A stretch of 64,000 nt of DNA from Zasmidium citrigriseum (Eukaryota; Ascomycota; Dothideomycetes; Mycosphaerellales; Mycosphaerellaceae), in assembly GCA_002786025.1 (NCBI GenBank), contig NHNW01000024.1, positions 1 through 64,000 on the forward strand. The letters run 5' to 3'. The notes beneath the pieces were generated by a model. The model saw only the letters and a list, made by a program, of their open reading frames with translations, did not search any database and had not been told where the DNA came from. The position numbers and the translations under genes were made by a program. Below are positions 34,357 through 45,990 of the stretch, piece after piece. How positions within the stretch are numbered: position 1 is the first letter of the stretch; every line of letters begins with the position of its first letter.

Positions 34357-35890
34357 CGTTCTGGTGCAGCGGAGATTGTCAGTGATCAAAGTCGAAAGCA
34401 AGACCGGCATGAAACGTACCAGCGAGAGAATCTAGAAGCGATGGATGGACTGAATCTATGCTCTGAAGTTGTTGGTTACTTGGTCGTTGTTGAAGAGATC
34501 AGGATCGGAGTGGGGAAGAGCAGCCACGGCAAGGCAAGGCCTATAGGGTGGCGCCTGCCTATGTAAAGACATGTGAAAGCACGACAAGGGTTCTTTGCTT
34601 TACCACTCTCTTCTCCTTGACAACGCACGACACGATTTTCTTTCAGACCTCCATGCTTCTCTGCCTAGGTACTCTTGGGTCCGCCTGTTCACTCTCTATG
34701 TGTCACATTCTTTGCGACTTTTACATTCTTCACTCGCACGAGATGCTCCAGAGCGCTATCCATTGACCGGTAAGAAGCAGAGCACCATCGATACAATCAA
34801 AGCATTAACCAGGCCACAGTCTTCCAACACCCGTGCGATTCCACTCAGCAAACCGTTGAGACCCCTATACCACACGGCGCCTCCGACTTCGCCAGCACAT
34901 CGAACCAAAGCCGGCGCCTCGCCATCTCCATCGATACCTCTTCGGCGGAACGACCCTCAGCGCACCAACCGTAGTAGACCGCCTGCCAGCCCTGCAGCCT
35001 CACAAGAAACTCGCACGAGCCCCACCCCTAACAGATCCCACCCCCAAGAGCCTGCGGGCTTGACCGAAACGAACGTGACTGTTTGGATGTGACTAGGGGA
35101 CCGGGAGCGGTGTCGACGACAACAGCAATAACAATTGAAAGCAACCCTGAGTTCCGAAAGAGGCAGGTAGACAAGGCATTCGGTTGCGATCCATCATCAT
35201 TAGCGGACACCGTCCTCAATCAGACAACCATACATCAGAATCAAGGGAAGATTTGTCCTGAAGAGCATCGTTATCAGGGACAGGGACATACGAGACAACA
35301 GGAATGGATCAGGGGCAATTGAAAGAATAAAGTCAAACAGCACATGAGCATCAGCCTTTGGGGACCAAGAATGTAGGTGCCAAATGCTTCAGTCCGCGAG
35401 TTGTACCAAACGAAGAACATTTATCAATGGCGCGGCTATGTTCTTTTGTATTCGCGGAGGTCTAGAAGTCATTCAACAGCGACAACCCTGCTGGACAATC
35501 TTTTCCCATCCCGCCAGGAACCATCATGGCTCATTGTATCTTTCCTATTCGCCGGCCAGCTATTCCACGAGTCGCCGACGACATGAAGTGCATCCTCCTA
35601 AACACTCGGGCCAACCCCGGTCGAAAATGGGAAGATTCGAAACATTGAGAGGAGGTTGTCTCCACAGAAGGTCAGCGGCAACACTGAGCATATTAGAGGG
35701 AAGATCTTGAGAGGCTTCGTTGAGATTCGAATGAGTTGAGAGTCTTGGTATAGGGAGCTTCGTGAGCCCCGACCGCCGAACCATCCTTGTAAACCATCGA
35801 GGGCACGCCACCACCCAGTTCCATTCTTGCTGTCAATGGGCGTAGTCAATGGGAGAACTTTCTGAATCAACGCTCAGTGCTCAGATCAAA
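34357..35890. other. Intergenic region between copies 3 and 4
   Basis: 1.5 kb without a supported gene. A 165-residue plus-strand frame (34595-35092) is Pro/Ser/Arg-rich low complexity and not convincing. A degraded further family member is possible but I could not find its motifs. Confidence 0.4.
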
Positions 35891-36568
35891 TCATGAGATG
35901 TAGACGTGACCATTCACCTTCACAGGTTCCCTCAAACAGGGGCGATTGCAGGTCTCGCATTCGCCAAGATCGGTCGTTTGGAACCATAACCTGCTTGCCT
36001 TGAGCACAACATCTGCCAGTCGAGGAGACGAATCTGCGACCCATTGATCCAGCTCGCAGGTACAGAGGTCGTCGAACGATGGGTCTCCTCTCAAATGGTA
36101 CTCCAGTCCGGATTTGCTGTTCACTCTTATCGAGAACTCGATGATCTCCCAGAAATCTCGCAGCCAGTATGCAGCGTTCCTCGGACCCATGATTTCGCAG
36201 TTGGCAGAAATCTTTATATGTCGTAGATGCTTTGCGCTATCTCCCAGCGATACCATCCATCGCTCCAGTGCTTCCGAGACTTCGGTCATGCTGAGCTGGT
36301 GGCCGCCAGATGTGACGCCGAATTCAAAAACATTCTCGCCGTAGTATAGAGACAGCGCTTCTTGTCGTAATGTTCTGCATGTGCGTGCAAGAGCTGGCTG
36401 AGGAGTCAATGCGGGTTGATATCCTGTTCCGTCCTTGGTCCAGTCGAGTTCGACAACGTGCATTGGTGCATCGCTAAGCACGAGACATCGATAGATTCGA
36501 TTCCGGATTTCGCCCGGCAGCTTGAGGAGATTCATATTTGATTTTGAATTGGTCGTACTCATCGTCAT
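35891..36568 (-). CDS. LPxELRNxIY-family protein, copy 4
   Basis: A single exon of 225 residues beginning MTMSTTNSKSN. NLLKLPGEIRNRIYRCLVLS is the N-terminal motif. The second block is PALARTCRTLRQEALSLYYG, followed by ENVFEFGV. The C-terminal pattern is LCTCEL...ECETCNRPCL. No signal peptide or membrane segment. It is the typical compact form of the family. Copies 4 and 5 are the most similar in size and layout, suggesting a later duplication (inference from length and motif spacing only). Confidence 0.8.
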   Translation of the reverse strand: MTMSTTNSKSNMNLLKLPGEIRNRIYRCLVLSDAPMHVVELDWTKDGTGYQPALTPQPALARTCRTLRQEALSLYYGENVFEFGVTSGGHQLSMTEVSEALERWMVSLGDSAKHLRHIKISANCEIMGPRNAAYWLRDFWEIIEFSIRVNSKSGLEYHLRGDPSFDDLCTCELDQWVADSSPRLADVVLKASRLWFQTTDLGECETCNRPCLREPVKVNGHVYIS

Positions 36569-36886
36569 TGAGAGTCTGGAGTGAGTGTCGTTTTGATGTA
36601 TCTCAGTCTTAGGGCTGAGTTGATAGACTTTCCGTGGCAGCCGACCGGGACGCCAACGTGAGATGTCAGAAGCAAGGTGAACCTCGACTTGCTATGCTTG
36701 CTTTTTCCCGAAAGTGAAAGTTGAAAAGTGAAGGGAAGGTGAGATGGATTAGTCATTTCTTCCCAACGAAAACGAAGAAAAGTTGCCGTGCTGAGGCGAA
36801 GAAAGGGGCGCCGTGCCGCTAACGGCCGCATCCTGAGTCGTGCTGTCGTATGATGTTTTGGAAGAGCCGACGCCGTAGCCGTATCA
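36569..36886. other. Intergenic, upstream of copy 4
   Basis: 318 bp between paralogues 4 and 5. No gene seen. Confidence 0.4.
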
Positions 36887-37537
36887 TCAGCACGTCACGA
36901 TATCTTCCCAGTTGCGTTGGTGAGTGACTTCGGTGCGGCCGAATTTCTCGAGTCGTGAGAGACCGCACTTCTTGCAACAACCCTCTCGCACCGCTTCGCA
37001 GTATGATGCCGAATACTCCTGCATCACATCCAGCAACACCTTTCCATCGCGACATGCATTTTCGACAACCCCTGGTTTCAATCTGCACGTGCACCTCAGT
37101 CGTCCGTTCATCTTGAATCGCAGCTTGCCTTCCGGTTCCGCCTCCATCTCATACATGGCGTCGCCAGGCATGACGCCGTCGTCCCAGGCGTAGCACAGTC
37201 CATCGATGATCATGCTCAAGTGGCTGAGATACTTGGCATATGGACCGAGCATGTCTTTCCATCGGTTCATTCGGAGGTTGAAGTCGTAGAGGCGGATGTC
37301 GTTCGGGTCGTGGTAGCCAATCTTGCCCAGGAAGAAGCTGTTCTCGGCGTAGAAGATGGACAGTGCTTCATCTCGAAGGGTCTTGCAGGTGAAGGCAATG
37401 GCAGGTTGGTGGAGTTTGATTTCGGTACGACGCTCGCAAAGTGGCTCGACATTGATGGTGGTCGATGAAGTGACGACATCGCGTAGGATGATGTTGCGCA
37501 GCTCGCCTGGCAGACTGAGGAGAGATGCCTTGGCCAT
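36887..37537 (-). CDS. LPxELRNxIY-family protein, copy 5
   Basis: A single exon of 216 residues from the ATG at 37537 (MAKASLLSLPGELRNIILRD). The second block is PAIAFTCKTLRDEALSIFYA, followed by ENSFFLG. The C-terminal cysteine motif is RCTCRL...CCKKCGLSRL, and the protein ends in Cys. No targeting signals. It is the last of the five same-strand relatives; the next gene (DPP IV) is on the other strand about 1.1 kb away. Confidence 0.8.
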   Translation of the reverse strand: MAKASLLSLPGELRNIILRDVVTSSTTINVEPLCERRTEIKLHQPAIAFTCKTLRDEALSIFYAENSFFLGKIGYHDPNDIRLYDFNLRMNRWKDMLGPYAKYLSHLSMIIDGLCYAWDDGVMPGDAMYEMEAEPEGKLRFKMNGRLRCTCRLKPGVVENACRDGKVLLDVMQEYSASYCEAVREGCCKKCGLSRLEKFGRTEVTHQRNWEDIVTC

Positions 37538-38611
37538 GTTGTTTGTCTGAGTGAAGAAGTCGTGCGTGATCGGGATGAGGAGTTGGATATGAGTTGTCGG
37601 TAGTCAGTTTCGCCGCCTCGCCTGCGGCTATGCAGTTCTTGGCCAAGAAGTCTTGCCGGCTCTTATATTGACACTGCGGTAAATGAGAAAGCAAGGAAAC
37701 AGACAGCAAACCGTGGTCTTGGGAGGGAATCACGCCTACCGTCAAGATATATCGCCCTGCTTGCCGCGCTGTCAAAAATCTGGCGGTGGGGAGAATTTGC
37801 GAGACAAGAGCCACATAGCGCTCTGAGATGCGTCCAGACCGGTGATGGCAGGCGGATAGAGAGTGATTTGCGGCTCACAATCCTGGCATTCCTTGTCGAC
37901 GAGCGTGAAAACGAAGTCAAGCAACCGGGAAGACACGCGAGACAGCAGCGTGCCAGCGGGCTCGGGCACGGGTTCGGTGAGAAGTGCGAGTGCCAATATC
38001 GGCGGGCGGGCGGGCAGCGCTGGCGGCCGATGTCGACGGCCACCTGAAACGAGCAACAATCGAGTTGTTTGCTGGCGAGCGGCGACAAGTCAAGAAATCC
38101 CTGTCTCCAAGAAGGAGATCACGTGCGGGCAGGGAACCGGTGTTAGCCGAGCGCGGCACACCTCATCCACCTTCGTTGCTGCGGCCAAGGCCTCCTAAAC
38201 CTCAAGAAGCACCACGCCCGCGTGCTCGCAGCTCGCATTTCTTGTGGATCGTCCGTCCCAAGAACTCCAATCAGGAAGGTAGCACTCTGTCTGCTACCGC
38301 CAAGCACTCCCAATGTCCACTCCACGAGAGATACGTGAGGCACGCGACGATGGTTGGTTGGAAAGAGAGTGAGAGGATGGAGATGGCATTGGCAAGAGAT
38401 GGAGACAATAGATAACCGGGTTGGCATATCAGGCACATGTCGTGCGCGTGGTACTGCAGCGGCGCGGAGAGCACCAGGCACAAGAATTCAAAATTTAAAA
38501 GCGGTACCGTGTAGCCTGCGCGAAAGTTAGAGAGGTGGATCAAATCGAACGGGTGTTGCTCATCATTCCCTCCTCCCCTCCCTCCGGTATTACAGCCCCG
38601 GAAAGAGCAAG
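37538..38611. promoter_or_regulatory. Divergent intergenic region, copy 5 / DPP IV
   Basis: 1.07 kb between divergent starts. GC-rich short repeats (gcgggcgggcgggc near 38005) are present. No supported gene. It presumably contains both promoters. Confidence 0.45.
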
Positions 38612-40963
38612 ATGGCCTGGACGAGGATCCTGTCCGTGGGACTGCTGCTAAAACTAACCACAGCCATCACCAGAGAGCCGCGACAACCTTTGGGAGGCGG
38701 CGATCAACTGCTCACATACAACACCACCACACCAAGTTCAATATACGCCGCTTCTTCACAGGCAGTCGACTGGATATCGGGCGATCAAGATGGCCAGTAC
38801 ATCACCACTTCGGACGATGGAGCTCTCATCCTGCAAAGCATCGTGACTGGAGCAAATACCACCTTCATTCCGGCAGACAGCATCCCGGCCGATTACCACG
38901 AATACTGGATTTCGCCCGGGCAAGATCGAGTGCTATGGGCAGTCAATTACACCAAGCAGTACCGGCATTCGTACTTTGCCGACTACCTGATTCAAGATGT
39001 CGAGAGTGGAGAGACGACACCGCTGGTCCCTGATCAAAGTGGTGACATTCAGTACGCAGCGTTCGCTCCAAGTGGCGATGCCATTGCTCTTGTACGTGGC
39101 AACGATTTATATATCCACAACAACAGCGAAGTCACCCAGATCACCTTCGATGGCGGCCCGGACACGTTTAACGCCGTTCCCGACTGGGTCTATGAGGAAG
39201 AGATTTTCGGCGATCGGTACACGCTTTGGTTCTCACCGGATAGCAAGTATGTTGCTTTCCTCTCCATGAACGAGACGGGCGTGGGAACGTTCACAATTCC
39301 ATACTACATGAACGACTCGACGATCGCACCTCCTTACCCCAGAGAGCTCGATTTGCGGTATCCGAAAGTTGGGAGCAAGAACCCCACGGTAGAGTTCAAT
39401 ATCCTGGATATGGCAACTGGTGACATTCAGAATGTGCCAATCACTGCGTTTGAACCCGACAACACCATCATAGGCGAAGTCGCGTGGGTGACGGACGGAT
39501 CTTCGGGGGTGATCTACCGGGCATTCAATCGAGTCCAAGATTTGGACAAGCATGTGCTTGTGGACCCAGCCTCTGGAAGCTCAAAAGTGGTCCGCGAACG
39601 CGATGGAACTGATGGATGGCTCGACAATACTCTTGCAATCCAATACATTGGCCGAGTGAACAGCACCAGTTATTCCAACAGCACATGGTACGTGGACATG
39701 AGCGATGCAGACGGCTGGGCGCATCTCTACCTCTACCCTGTTCAAGGCGGCGAGCCCATCCAACTCACCAAAGGCGAATGGGAAGTCGTGGCCATTCTCA
39801 AGGTCGACACAGCGAGAAGTCTGATCTACTACACCTCCACCGAGCACCACAGCACCGAGCGCCACGTCTACTCCATCAACTACGCCACCAAAAAGAAGAC
39901 CGCCCTCGTAGACGACAAAGTCGCAGGCTACTGGAGCGCCTCCTTCTCCAGCGCCGCAAATTACTACGTCCTAAGCTATCAGGGCCCGAATGTCCCCTAC
40001 CAAGAAGTCTACAGCATCAACAGCACCGCACCCCTCTCAGTCCTAACCTCCAACTCCGAGCTCGTAGCCAACATCTCCACCCTGGCCCTCCCCAACATCA
40101 CCTACTTCGAGCTCCAGCACCCAGAAGGCTTCACCATGAACGTCATGCAACGCCTCCCACCCTCCTTCGACCCCTCGAAGAAATACCCCGTCCTATTCAC
40201 GCCCTACGGCGGCCCCGGCGCACAGGAAGTCTCCAAACGCTTCCAGACCCTCACCTGGCGCGCGTACATCGCCTCGGACCCGGAACTCGAATACATCACC
40301 TACACCATCGACAACCGCGGGACAGGATACAAAGGGCGGGCTTTCCGCAGTACCGTGACCCGCCAACTCGGGGCTCTCGAACCCGCGGACCAGATTTGGG
40401 CAGCGCAGCATCTCATCGAAACGAACTCTTTCATCGACCCGGAGCATGTGGGAATGTGGGGCTGGTCCTTCGGCGGCTACCTCACAGCCAAAGTCCTCGA
40501 GACCCAAATCAACGCCACGGGCACACCACCCTTCTCATTCGGCCTGATCACAGCCCCCGTCTCCGACTGGCGCTTCTACGACAGCATGTACACGGAACGC
40601 TACATGAAACTGCTCAGCTCCAATGCCGACGGCTACGACGCCACCGCCGTTCGGCACGCTGAAGGCTTCAGCGCGACTCGAGGGGGTTTTGCGATCATGC
40701 ACGGAACGGGAGATGATAATGTGCATTATCAGAATACGGCTGCGCTGGTGGATTTGTTGGTTAATGCGGGGGTTAGTTCGACGAGGATGGAGTGGCAGGC
40801 GTATACGGATAGTGATCATAGTATTGTTTATGGGGGCGCGTCGGCATTCCTTTATTCGTTCCTCACGAGGAGATTGTGGGAGGAGACGCAGAGGACGGAG
40901 GATTTGCAGATGGTTGTTGATGCGCATCAGTGGGGTAAGAGAGATGGGGAGGGAGAGGAATGA
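38612..40963 (+). CDS. dppIV: Secreted dipeptidyl peptidase IV (S9B)
   Basis: A single exon of 783 residues beginning MAWTRILSVGLLLKLTTAIT, a signal peptide rather than the long membrane anchor of vacuolar DPP-B enzymes. The beta-propeller domain contains DWVYEEEIFGDRYTLWFSPD with the Glu-Glu pair that binds the substrate amino terminus. The C-terminal hydrolase domain carries the catalytic triad: Ser in GMWGWSFGGYL, Asp in MHGTGDDNVHYQN and His in TDSDHSIVYGG. Many NxS/T sites indicate glycosylation. The enzyme removes X-Pro/X-Ala dipeptides from peptides outside the cell, usually for nitrogen acquisition. Length agrees with Aspergillus-type DPP IV. It ends with an acidic tail. Confidence 0.95.
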   Translation: MAWTRILSVGLLLKLTTAITREPRQPLGGGDQLLTYNTTTPSSIYAASSQAVDWISGDQDGQYITTSDDGALILQSIVTGANTTFIPADSIPADYHEYWISPGQDRVLWAVNYTKQYRHSYFADYLIQDVESGETTPLVPDQSGDIQYAAFAPSGDAIALVRGNDLYIHNNSEVTQITFDGGPDTFNAVPDWVYEEEIFGDRYTLWFSPDSKYVAFLSMNETGVGTFTIPYYMNDSTIAPPYPRELDLRYPKVGSKNPTVEFNILDMATGDIQNVPITAFEPDNTIIGEVAWVTDGSSGVIYRAFNRVQDLDKHVLVDPASGSSKVVRERDGTDGWLDNTLAIQYIGRVNSTSYSNSTWYVDMSDADGWAHLYLYPVQGGEPIQLTKGEWEVVAILKVDTARSLIYYTSTEHHSTERHVYSINYATKKKTALVDDKVAGYWSASFSSAANYYVLSYQGPNVPYQEVYSINSTAPLSVLTSNSELVANISTLALPNITYFELQHPEGFTMNVMQRLPPSFDPSKKYPVLFTPYGGPGAQEVSKRFQTLTWRAYIASDPELEYITYTIDNRGTGYKGRAFRSTVTRQLGALEPADQIWAAQHLIETNSFIDPEHVGMWGWSFGGYLTAKVLETQINATGTPPFSFGLITAPVSDWRFYDSMYTERYMKLLSSNADGYDATAVRHAEGFSATRGGFAIMHGTGDDNVHYQNTAALVDLLVNAGVSSTRMEWQAYTDSDHSIVYGGASAFLYSFLTRRLWEETQRTEDLQMVVDAHQWGKRDGEGEE

Positions 40964-43266
40964 TAGGAAGGACATAGTGGAGAGAATAGTGAAGGGAATA
41001 GTGAGAGAACAGTAAAGAGAAAAGTCACAGCATCGACTCTCACCAGAGCACTTCTGTCTGCACACTGGTGTCTAGAGCGGAAGCAAAGCGGACTTCACCT
41101 CCCATACATATCTTCACATGCAAATCCTCTAACACGAACACCGCCAAGGTAAGGTCCCATCCATGCCACAGCAATGGCGAGACCTTGATGAGATCCCCAA
41201 CTAAGCCCTCATCCCATAGCAACGTGCCTGACAAACTTACCCCTTCCAGTACCTGACCAGCGAGCTTATTACGAGACGTCTTCGTCCGGAGTCTATCTCA
41301 GTTGACTGTGATGGCGAACATGGTCTGATGCGAGATGGCGACGTTCCTGAACTTTCCGACCCTACGTCCTCAACCCGGTTCCTGCTTTCAGGCTAAATGC
41401 TGGCACAAGCAAGCTTCAAGTACCAAGATGGTCGTTCGTTCACGTCTAGCGCGTCCGGCGTATTGCTTGCTTCTCTGACACCCTTTTACGTGGCAAGTTC
41501 TTTTTTTCTTTCCGGAATTTCTGCGTGGTGACGATGGTTCCTGGGTGCGGTGCTGGGGGGATCCTGGACTTCGCGTGGGAAATCTGCCGTTGGGCTGGTT
41601 AGAGAGGTACCTTTGTACCCTTTGGATGATGGAGGAATTTTGAGAGAGTGAAGTCATCCTGTGGTGGAGAGTGACGGCTCTTGCTTGGTAATGGCATCTG
41701 AAGAGAAGTGGTGTATGGTTGAGAGCGGTTGTGTGCCAAGGACTTTGAGAGCCCAGACATGTACTGTTGTTGGTGAAGATAGCAGCAGCTGATAAGGCGC
41801 GATAAGGAAGAGGTGAGGTTGTCCGCACATGCAGCGGATGGTCCGGCGCGAGGCTTGCACTTGCCGTGCCTGAATCTCAAAGACAGGAGAACCCGCCTTC
41901 TCGAAAACTCGACGGAACGACTCCTACGCGAAAAGGCAGTCTCGAGGGCACGATGAAACAGTGGGCCTGCGGCGTCCAAGGGTGTGAGATCTGTCTGCAT
42001 GCAGGATGGACGAGTTGGATTTCTTCCACGCTTCCCGGGTGGCTTTACTCTCACCACCAGACTGCAGGCGGCTTTCTATTCAAGGAGGCGCATGCATCTG
42101 CGGCGCTGTCATCACTCGGGGGAGGATTCGTGTTCGCAGTTGTTGTTGGTTGCTCTGTAATCCTTCGTGTCGGGCTGAGTGGGTGGGTTAGTGAGGTACA
42201 TAGCAAGAAGTACCTTTTCTCTTTGATGCGCCGGCGAGTTTCTTCCACGGATGGGGTGGTGTGTGGCATCATCGCGGGGGCGATAACGGAGAGAAACATA
42301 CGGGTGGGAAAAATGAGGTGGTTTTGAGGGTGTTTCCGTAGATGTGCCTGGTATTTGCCGCGCCTCTGGTTGCAGCTGGTTGCTATATGCGTCATGGACA
42401 GGTCGGGATGTGATAGGCGGGCCAGACGCGTGGAAGAGCGAAGGGGGCGACGGAGGGCTTATCAAGAAACATTGCCAGGCCTTGCAGGTGATACACGAGA
42501 GTACTTGATACTTCGAAGAAGAGCCAGGTGATGGGTGGGAAATGACGGACTGTTGTCACAAGCGCTACGCCCGCGCCCACGCCCTAGCCTCACAGCATCA
42601 TCAGCCGTAGGTGAGGCGTAAGTAATGGCCTGCGCCAGCTCGGACGCCGACCTGGATGTCTTATCCTCAATCTTCTCCTGCTTCTTGTCCTCGTCTGATT
42701 CTTGCTCTTGTTTGATCGTGTCCTTGTTTCGGAACTGCGACACGACCCTTTGATTGGCGGGAAGACTGGGCGCAAGATTCCGCTTGCATCTCTGGCCGGC
42801 GCTGCGAGCTACTACACAGCTCTACTTTGGTACCTCCACTCGCCTTGACACCATCGCGCGAGTGGTGTAGCTTCGGGCCTTCTGGCTGTGACAAGCTGGA
42901 CGATCGCGCGATATCACGACGACCGACTCACGTGGTACAAGACACAACACCCGCCGTCGCCCTCGCACCGTTTCACGTTCATCCAACATTCCATCTATCC
43001 CAGCGCAAGGAGACAGCAGGCCACATCGCGCCCGCATCATTGACTTCAGCTCTTATCGCCCGCCACCCCTGGCGCCGATCAGTCGTGAGCTCACCACTTG
43101 ATCGCTCAGGAAGCTCCAGCAGCAGCACCACTACCACCTCCTAACCCTCCCGGATGAGCGGCCACTAACTCATTGCACCTCACACCACCACCCACGCGGC
43201 TTTGCGCTGCGACGCAACTCCAACACCCGCTCAGTCCTTACCGTCGCATATCGATAACGATCCGCC
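40964..43266. other. 2.3-kb intergenic region
   Basis: No reading frame here is convincing. The longest (152-153 residues at 41599-42057 minus and 41866-42327 plus) overlap one another and have no family features. The last ~400 bases before 43267 are pyrimidine-rich on the plus strand and are probably the leader of the next gene. Confidence 0.45.
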
Positions 43267-45066
43267 ATGGCCTTCCAGCAGCCGCAGCAGCGGCCCCAGC
43301 CCGCGCGCCACATCTCCCTCCCCAAACAATCCGAACAACAGGCTCCAGTATCACCCGCACGCACGCGACATGTTGAGGAGTCACAGGAATGGATCCTCTT
43401 CTCGCCCCAGAACGACGGACAGTCGATATCGCAGACCTCGCAGACCCCCCGCACCGCCACACATCTGTCCGACTTTGGCTCCCTAGAGACACATGTGAGG
43501 TCGCAACCCATTGGCAACAGTCAAGAGGACGACGAGGATCTCACATGTCAGGGCACAGAGGATGACGATGGCGCTGAGCTGGACAGCCTGGACGACGGCC
43601 TACATGCCTTCCACCACCCCTTCTCCGCCTCATCGAACCATTTAGACCAAAGCGGCGGGACCGTACTACCAACACATGACGGCTTTGGAACGTTTCCATC
43701 ATCGTCGGCCGCATTGCAAGAGCAGCTTTGGCAGTTCGAGCGACATAACCCACACCGAAAGAACAAGCATGCTAGACGGCGAAGTAGCGTGCAGCGACGA
43801 TTGGATTTGTTGGAAGAAGAGGAGAATCTCGACCCTGAAGATGAACGAACAGCGCGCATTGAGAAGTGGCGGTTAGACCAGAGCAGAGCAGTGTTGGAGG
43901 AGATCGAGCGCGAAACGAGGCGAAGACGGCGACGATTGAGTCGAATGAGTTCGGCAACGAGCGCGCATGATAGACGACAATCGGTACATGACGCTCTAGC
44001 GTCGAGAGTCTTATCGCGCCAGGATTCGGTCATCCCTGAGGAGCCACAGACGATCAAAGAGCCCCAACAGAGCGAGTCGTTCTGGAGGAGAATCACCCGG
44101 AAAGTCATTCAAGATCTTATCGGCCTGGACGAGAACACTCTATCTGTCATCTTTGGCGAACAACTGGTCGATGATGCATCACCTACACCTACGCAACCAT
44201 CGCCAATTGCTGCTGCTGCGAGACAGGAATCGCGAGTAGCTTTCCATGACCCCGAGCCCAGCTGGGAGATCAAGCTACTCGATCGCATTGCTCGCGAACT
44301 TGGCATCCTTGTCCACCAGCTGTCTGAATATGACGGCACCGCCTTCAATACTTACAAGAACGCTCAACTGGAACCAATTGAATATGCCGGCCTTCCACGA
44401 AACATTCCACGCCAGCCATCTCTCCGACAACGCCGCCGCAAGGACAAAGCTCGCGCCGGAAACGACAACGAAGCACTCTTCCCGCCTACAATCCCGCAAT
44501 CACCACTTCCACAAACCGAAACCACCGACACTTCGCTATGGGGCATCGAAGAAGAACCCGACGAGCCAGCTGACGATAACGAAGTGGCACTCCAGCAAGA
44601 GCGAGAATACTGGGAGCGAGACGTGGATGTCAAGATGATCTTCAACTATCTCAAGACCCGCTTCTCAAGTGCTGCAGCGGAGGCCCCCAACACTGAAGAC
44701 CTGACTGGGCCTCTCCCTGCTTCTTGGGTAACATCTACGGCTGGACCGTCCGCAATTAGTACCTCACCAGAAGGCCTACGAAGAGCAGAGATCATCAAGC
44801 AGCAGCATCCACTTGTGTCCCGCGCCGCCGAGCGTGCTCGAGTAACTGCAGCACAGACACGGAGACGGGACAGTCTCCTAAGACGCCACCAGATGCAAAC
44901 TCTCATGCAAAAGCGTCCTGGAAGCAGCAGCTGTGCCAGCCAAAGCACCAAACGAAGCCGCCACACTCGCAGCGGCAGCTCACGCCACTACTGGGATATC
45001 GGAGGCTCCAGTGTAGGAAGTGGCCATGCCATGAGCAGCGCTCTCGGCGGATGGGGAGAAGTCTAG
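43267..45066 (+). CDS. Conserved-type fungal protein of unknown function
   Basis: A single exon of 599 residues, start ATG at 43267 (gccATGgcc, good context). A disordered N-terminus with EEWILFSP-like text (actual SQEWILFSPQN) and an acidic stretch precede a strongly charged helical region (LDLLEEEENLDPEDE, then EIERETRRRRRRLSRMSS), probably coiled coil. Two blocks look folded and constrained: FWRRITRKVIQDLIGLDENT and WEIKLLDRIARELGILVHQL. The C-terminus is basic and Ser-rich (KRSRHTRSGSSRHYW). No signal peptide or membrane segment. I do not recognise a named family; a nuclear or cytoskeletal role is only a guess from composition. Confidence 0.75.
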   Translation: MAFQQPQQRPQPARHISLPKQSEQQAPVSPARTRHVEESQEWILFSPQNDGQSISQTSQTPRTATHLSDFGSLETHVRSQPIGNSQEDDEDLTCQGTEDDDGAELDSLDDGLHAFHHPFSASSNHLDQSGGTVLPTHDGFGTFPSSSAALQEQLWQFERHNPHRKNKHARRRSSVQRRLDLLEEEENLDPEDERTARIEKWRLDQSRAVLEEIERETRRRRRRLSRMSSATSAHDRRQSVHDALASRVLSRQDSVIPEEPQTIKEPQQSESFWRRITRKVIQDLIGLDENTLSVIFGEQLVDDASPTPTQPSPIAAAARQESRVAFHDPEPSWEIKLLDRIARELGILVHQLSEYDGTAFNTYKNAQLEPIEYAGLPRNIPRQPSLRQRRRKDKARAGNDNEALFPPTIPQSPLPQTETTDTSLWGIEEEPDEPADDNEVALQQEREYWERDVDVKMIFNYLKTRFSSAAAEAPNTEDLTGPLPASWVTSTAGPSAISTSPEGLRRAEIIKQQHPLVSRAAERARVTAAQTRRRDSLLRRHQMQTLMQKRPGSSSCASQSTKRSRHTRSGSSRHYWDIGGSSVGSGHAMSSALGGWGEV

Positions 45067-45990
45067 ACAATACACCATCATGTGACGACTACTGGAGGAG
45101 CGATTTGGTTGTACATTTGAGCGAAGAGGGAACGCAAACACAACTTTGCGACACGACAACTCATGAAACGATACAGGAAAGACGACCAAGCCATGACGAG
45201 CAAGCTACTATCTTGGCGATATTAGAATGAGACATGGCCTTTACGAAGGAGTCTCGGGTTTATCACTTACTTACTTCTTGACTTATTCCTTTGCGGAAGC
45301 ATATGATACCACCAATCCCCTTTTGGGGGACTTTTTGTTATATATCAATCAGAAATTGGAGATCAATCGACACTCTCTTGAAGACAACCGTCAAGACTTC
45401 CAACTTTCCTTCCCAAACGCTCAATTACAATAACAAAAACCCATCAGTCCAACCACCCTAAGCATACTCATACACATCTCTCCAACCCTCATATCTCACA
45501 GTCCCCAACCCTCACTTTCCCCTTCAATGTCTGGATACGGTACTCTCCGTCCGACTGGAACTTTTACTCAAAGTCCTCAACAACGAAAACCTTCTCGTGC
45601 GACTCTCCAGCGGTGAGGGCGGTTCTCGGGCATCGAAACGTCGAATCTCGGGGTTGCCGTTGCCGCCGACGAAAGAGGGGGAGGGTGAGGGCGAGATGCC
45701 TCGATCTAGAAAGGGATACGAGCCTTAGCATAGGTTGCTTTTGATGTTGAGCAGTGGGAAGGGTGGATGGTGGATTAACGTGTAGAGTGTGAAGGGTGGA
45801 GAGGTGGTGTTCTGGTGAATTCCAAAGAACTGTGCTTTCAAAAAGGTGCCAAAGTGCTTTCATGGGTGTATGTTCAAACAGTCGCCCTTTTCTCTCTCCG
45901 TTTCTACCGCTTGTTCTTCCTTCTACCAATGCCCGTTCCAATGCCATTGCCAAAGATGCATAGTGTGAGAAGGAGTATGAGAGAGAGGGA
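45067..45990. other. Convergent intergenic region
   Basis: 0.9 kb between stop codons of the unknown gene and ADE2. It contains AT-rich 3' untranslated sequence. No gene seen. Confidence 0.45.

Noticed and set aside
34595..35092. 165-residue Pro/Ser-rich frame between paralogues 3 and 4
   Set aside because: Composition typical of a chance frame in CT-rich promoter DNA; no homology and poor start context.
39616..40662. 348-residue plus-strand frame inside DPP IV
   Set aside because: An Arg/Pro/His-rich overlapping frame in a GC-rich gene; the DPP IV frame explains the region fully.
41599..42327. Two ~150-residue frames (minus and plus) in the 2.3-kb gap
   Set aside because: They overlap each other on opposite strands and show no motif.
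45316..45335. Short CCCC-TTTT-GGGG hairpin followed by a T run
   Set aside because: Resembles a bacterial terminator, but this is a Pol II fungal gene and a 4-5 bp stem is not meaningful.
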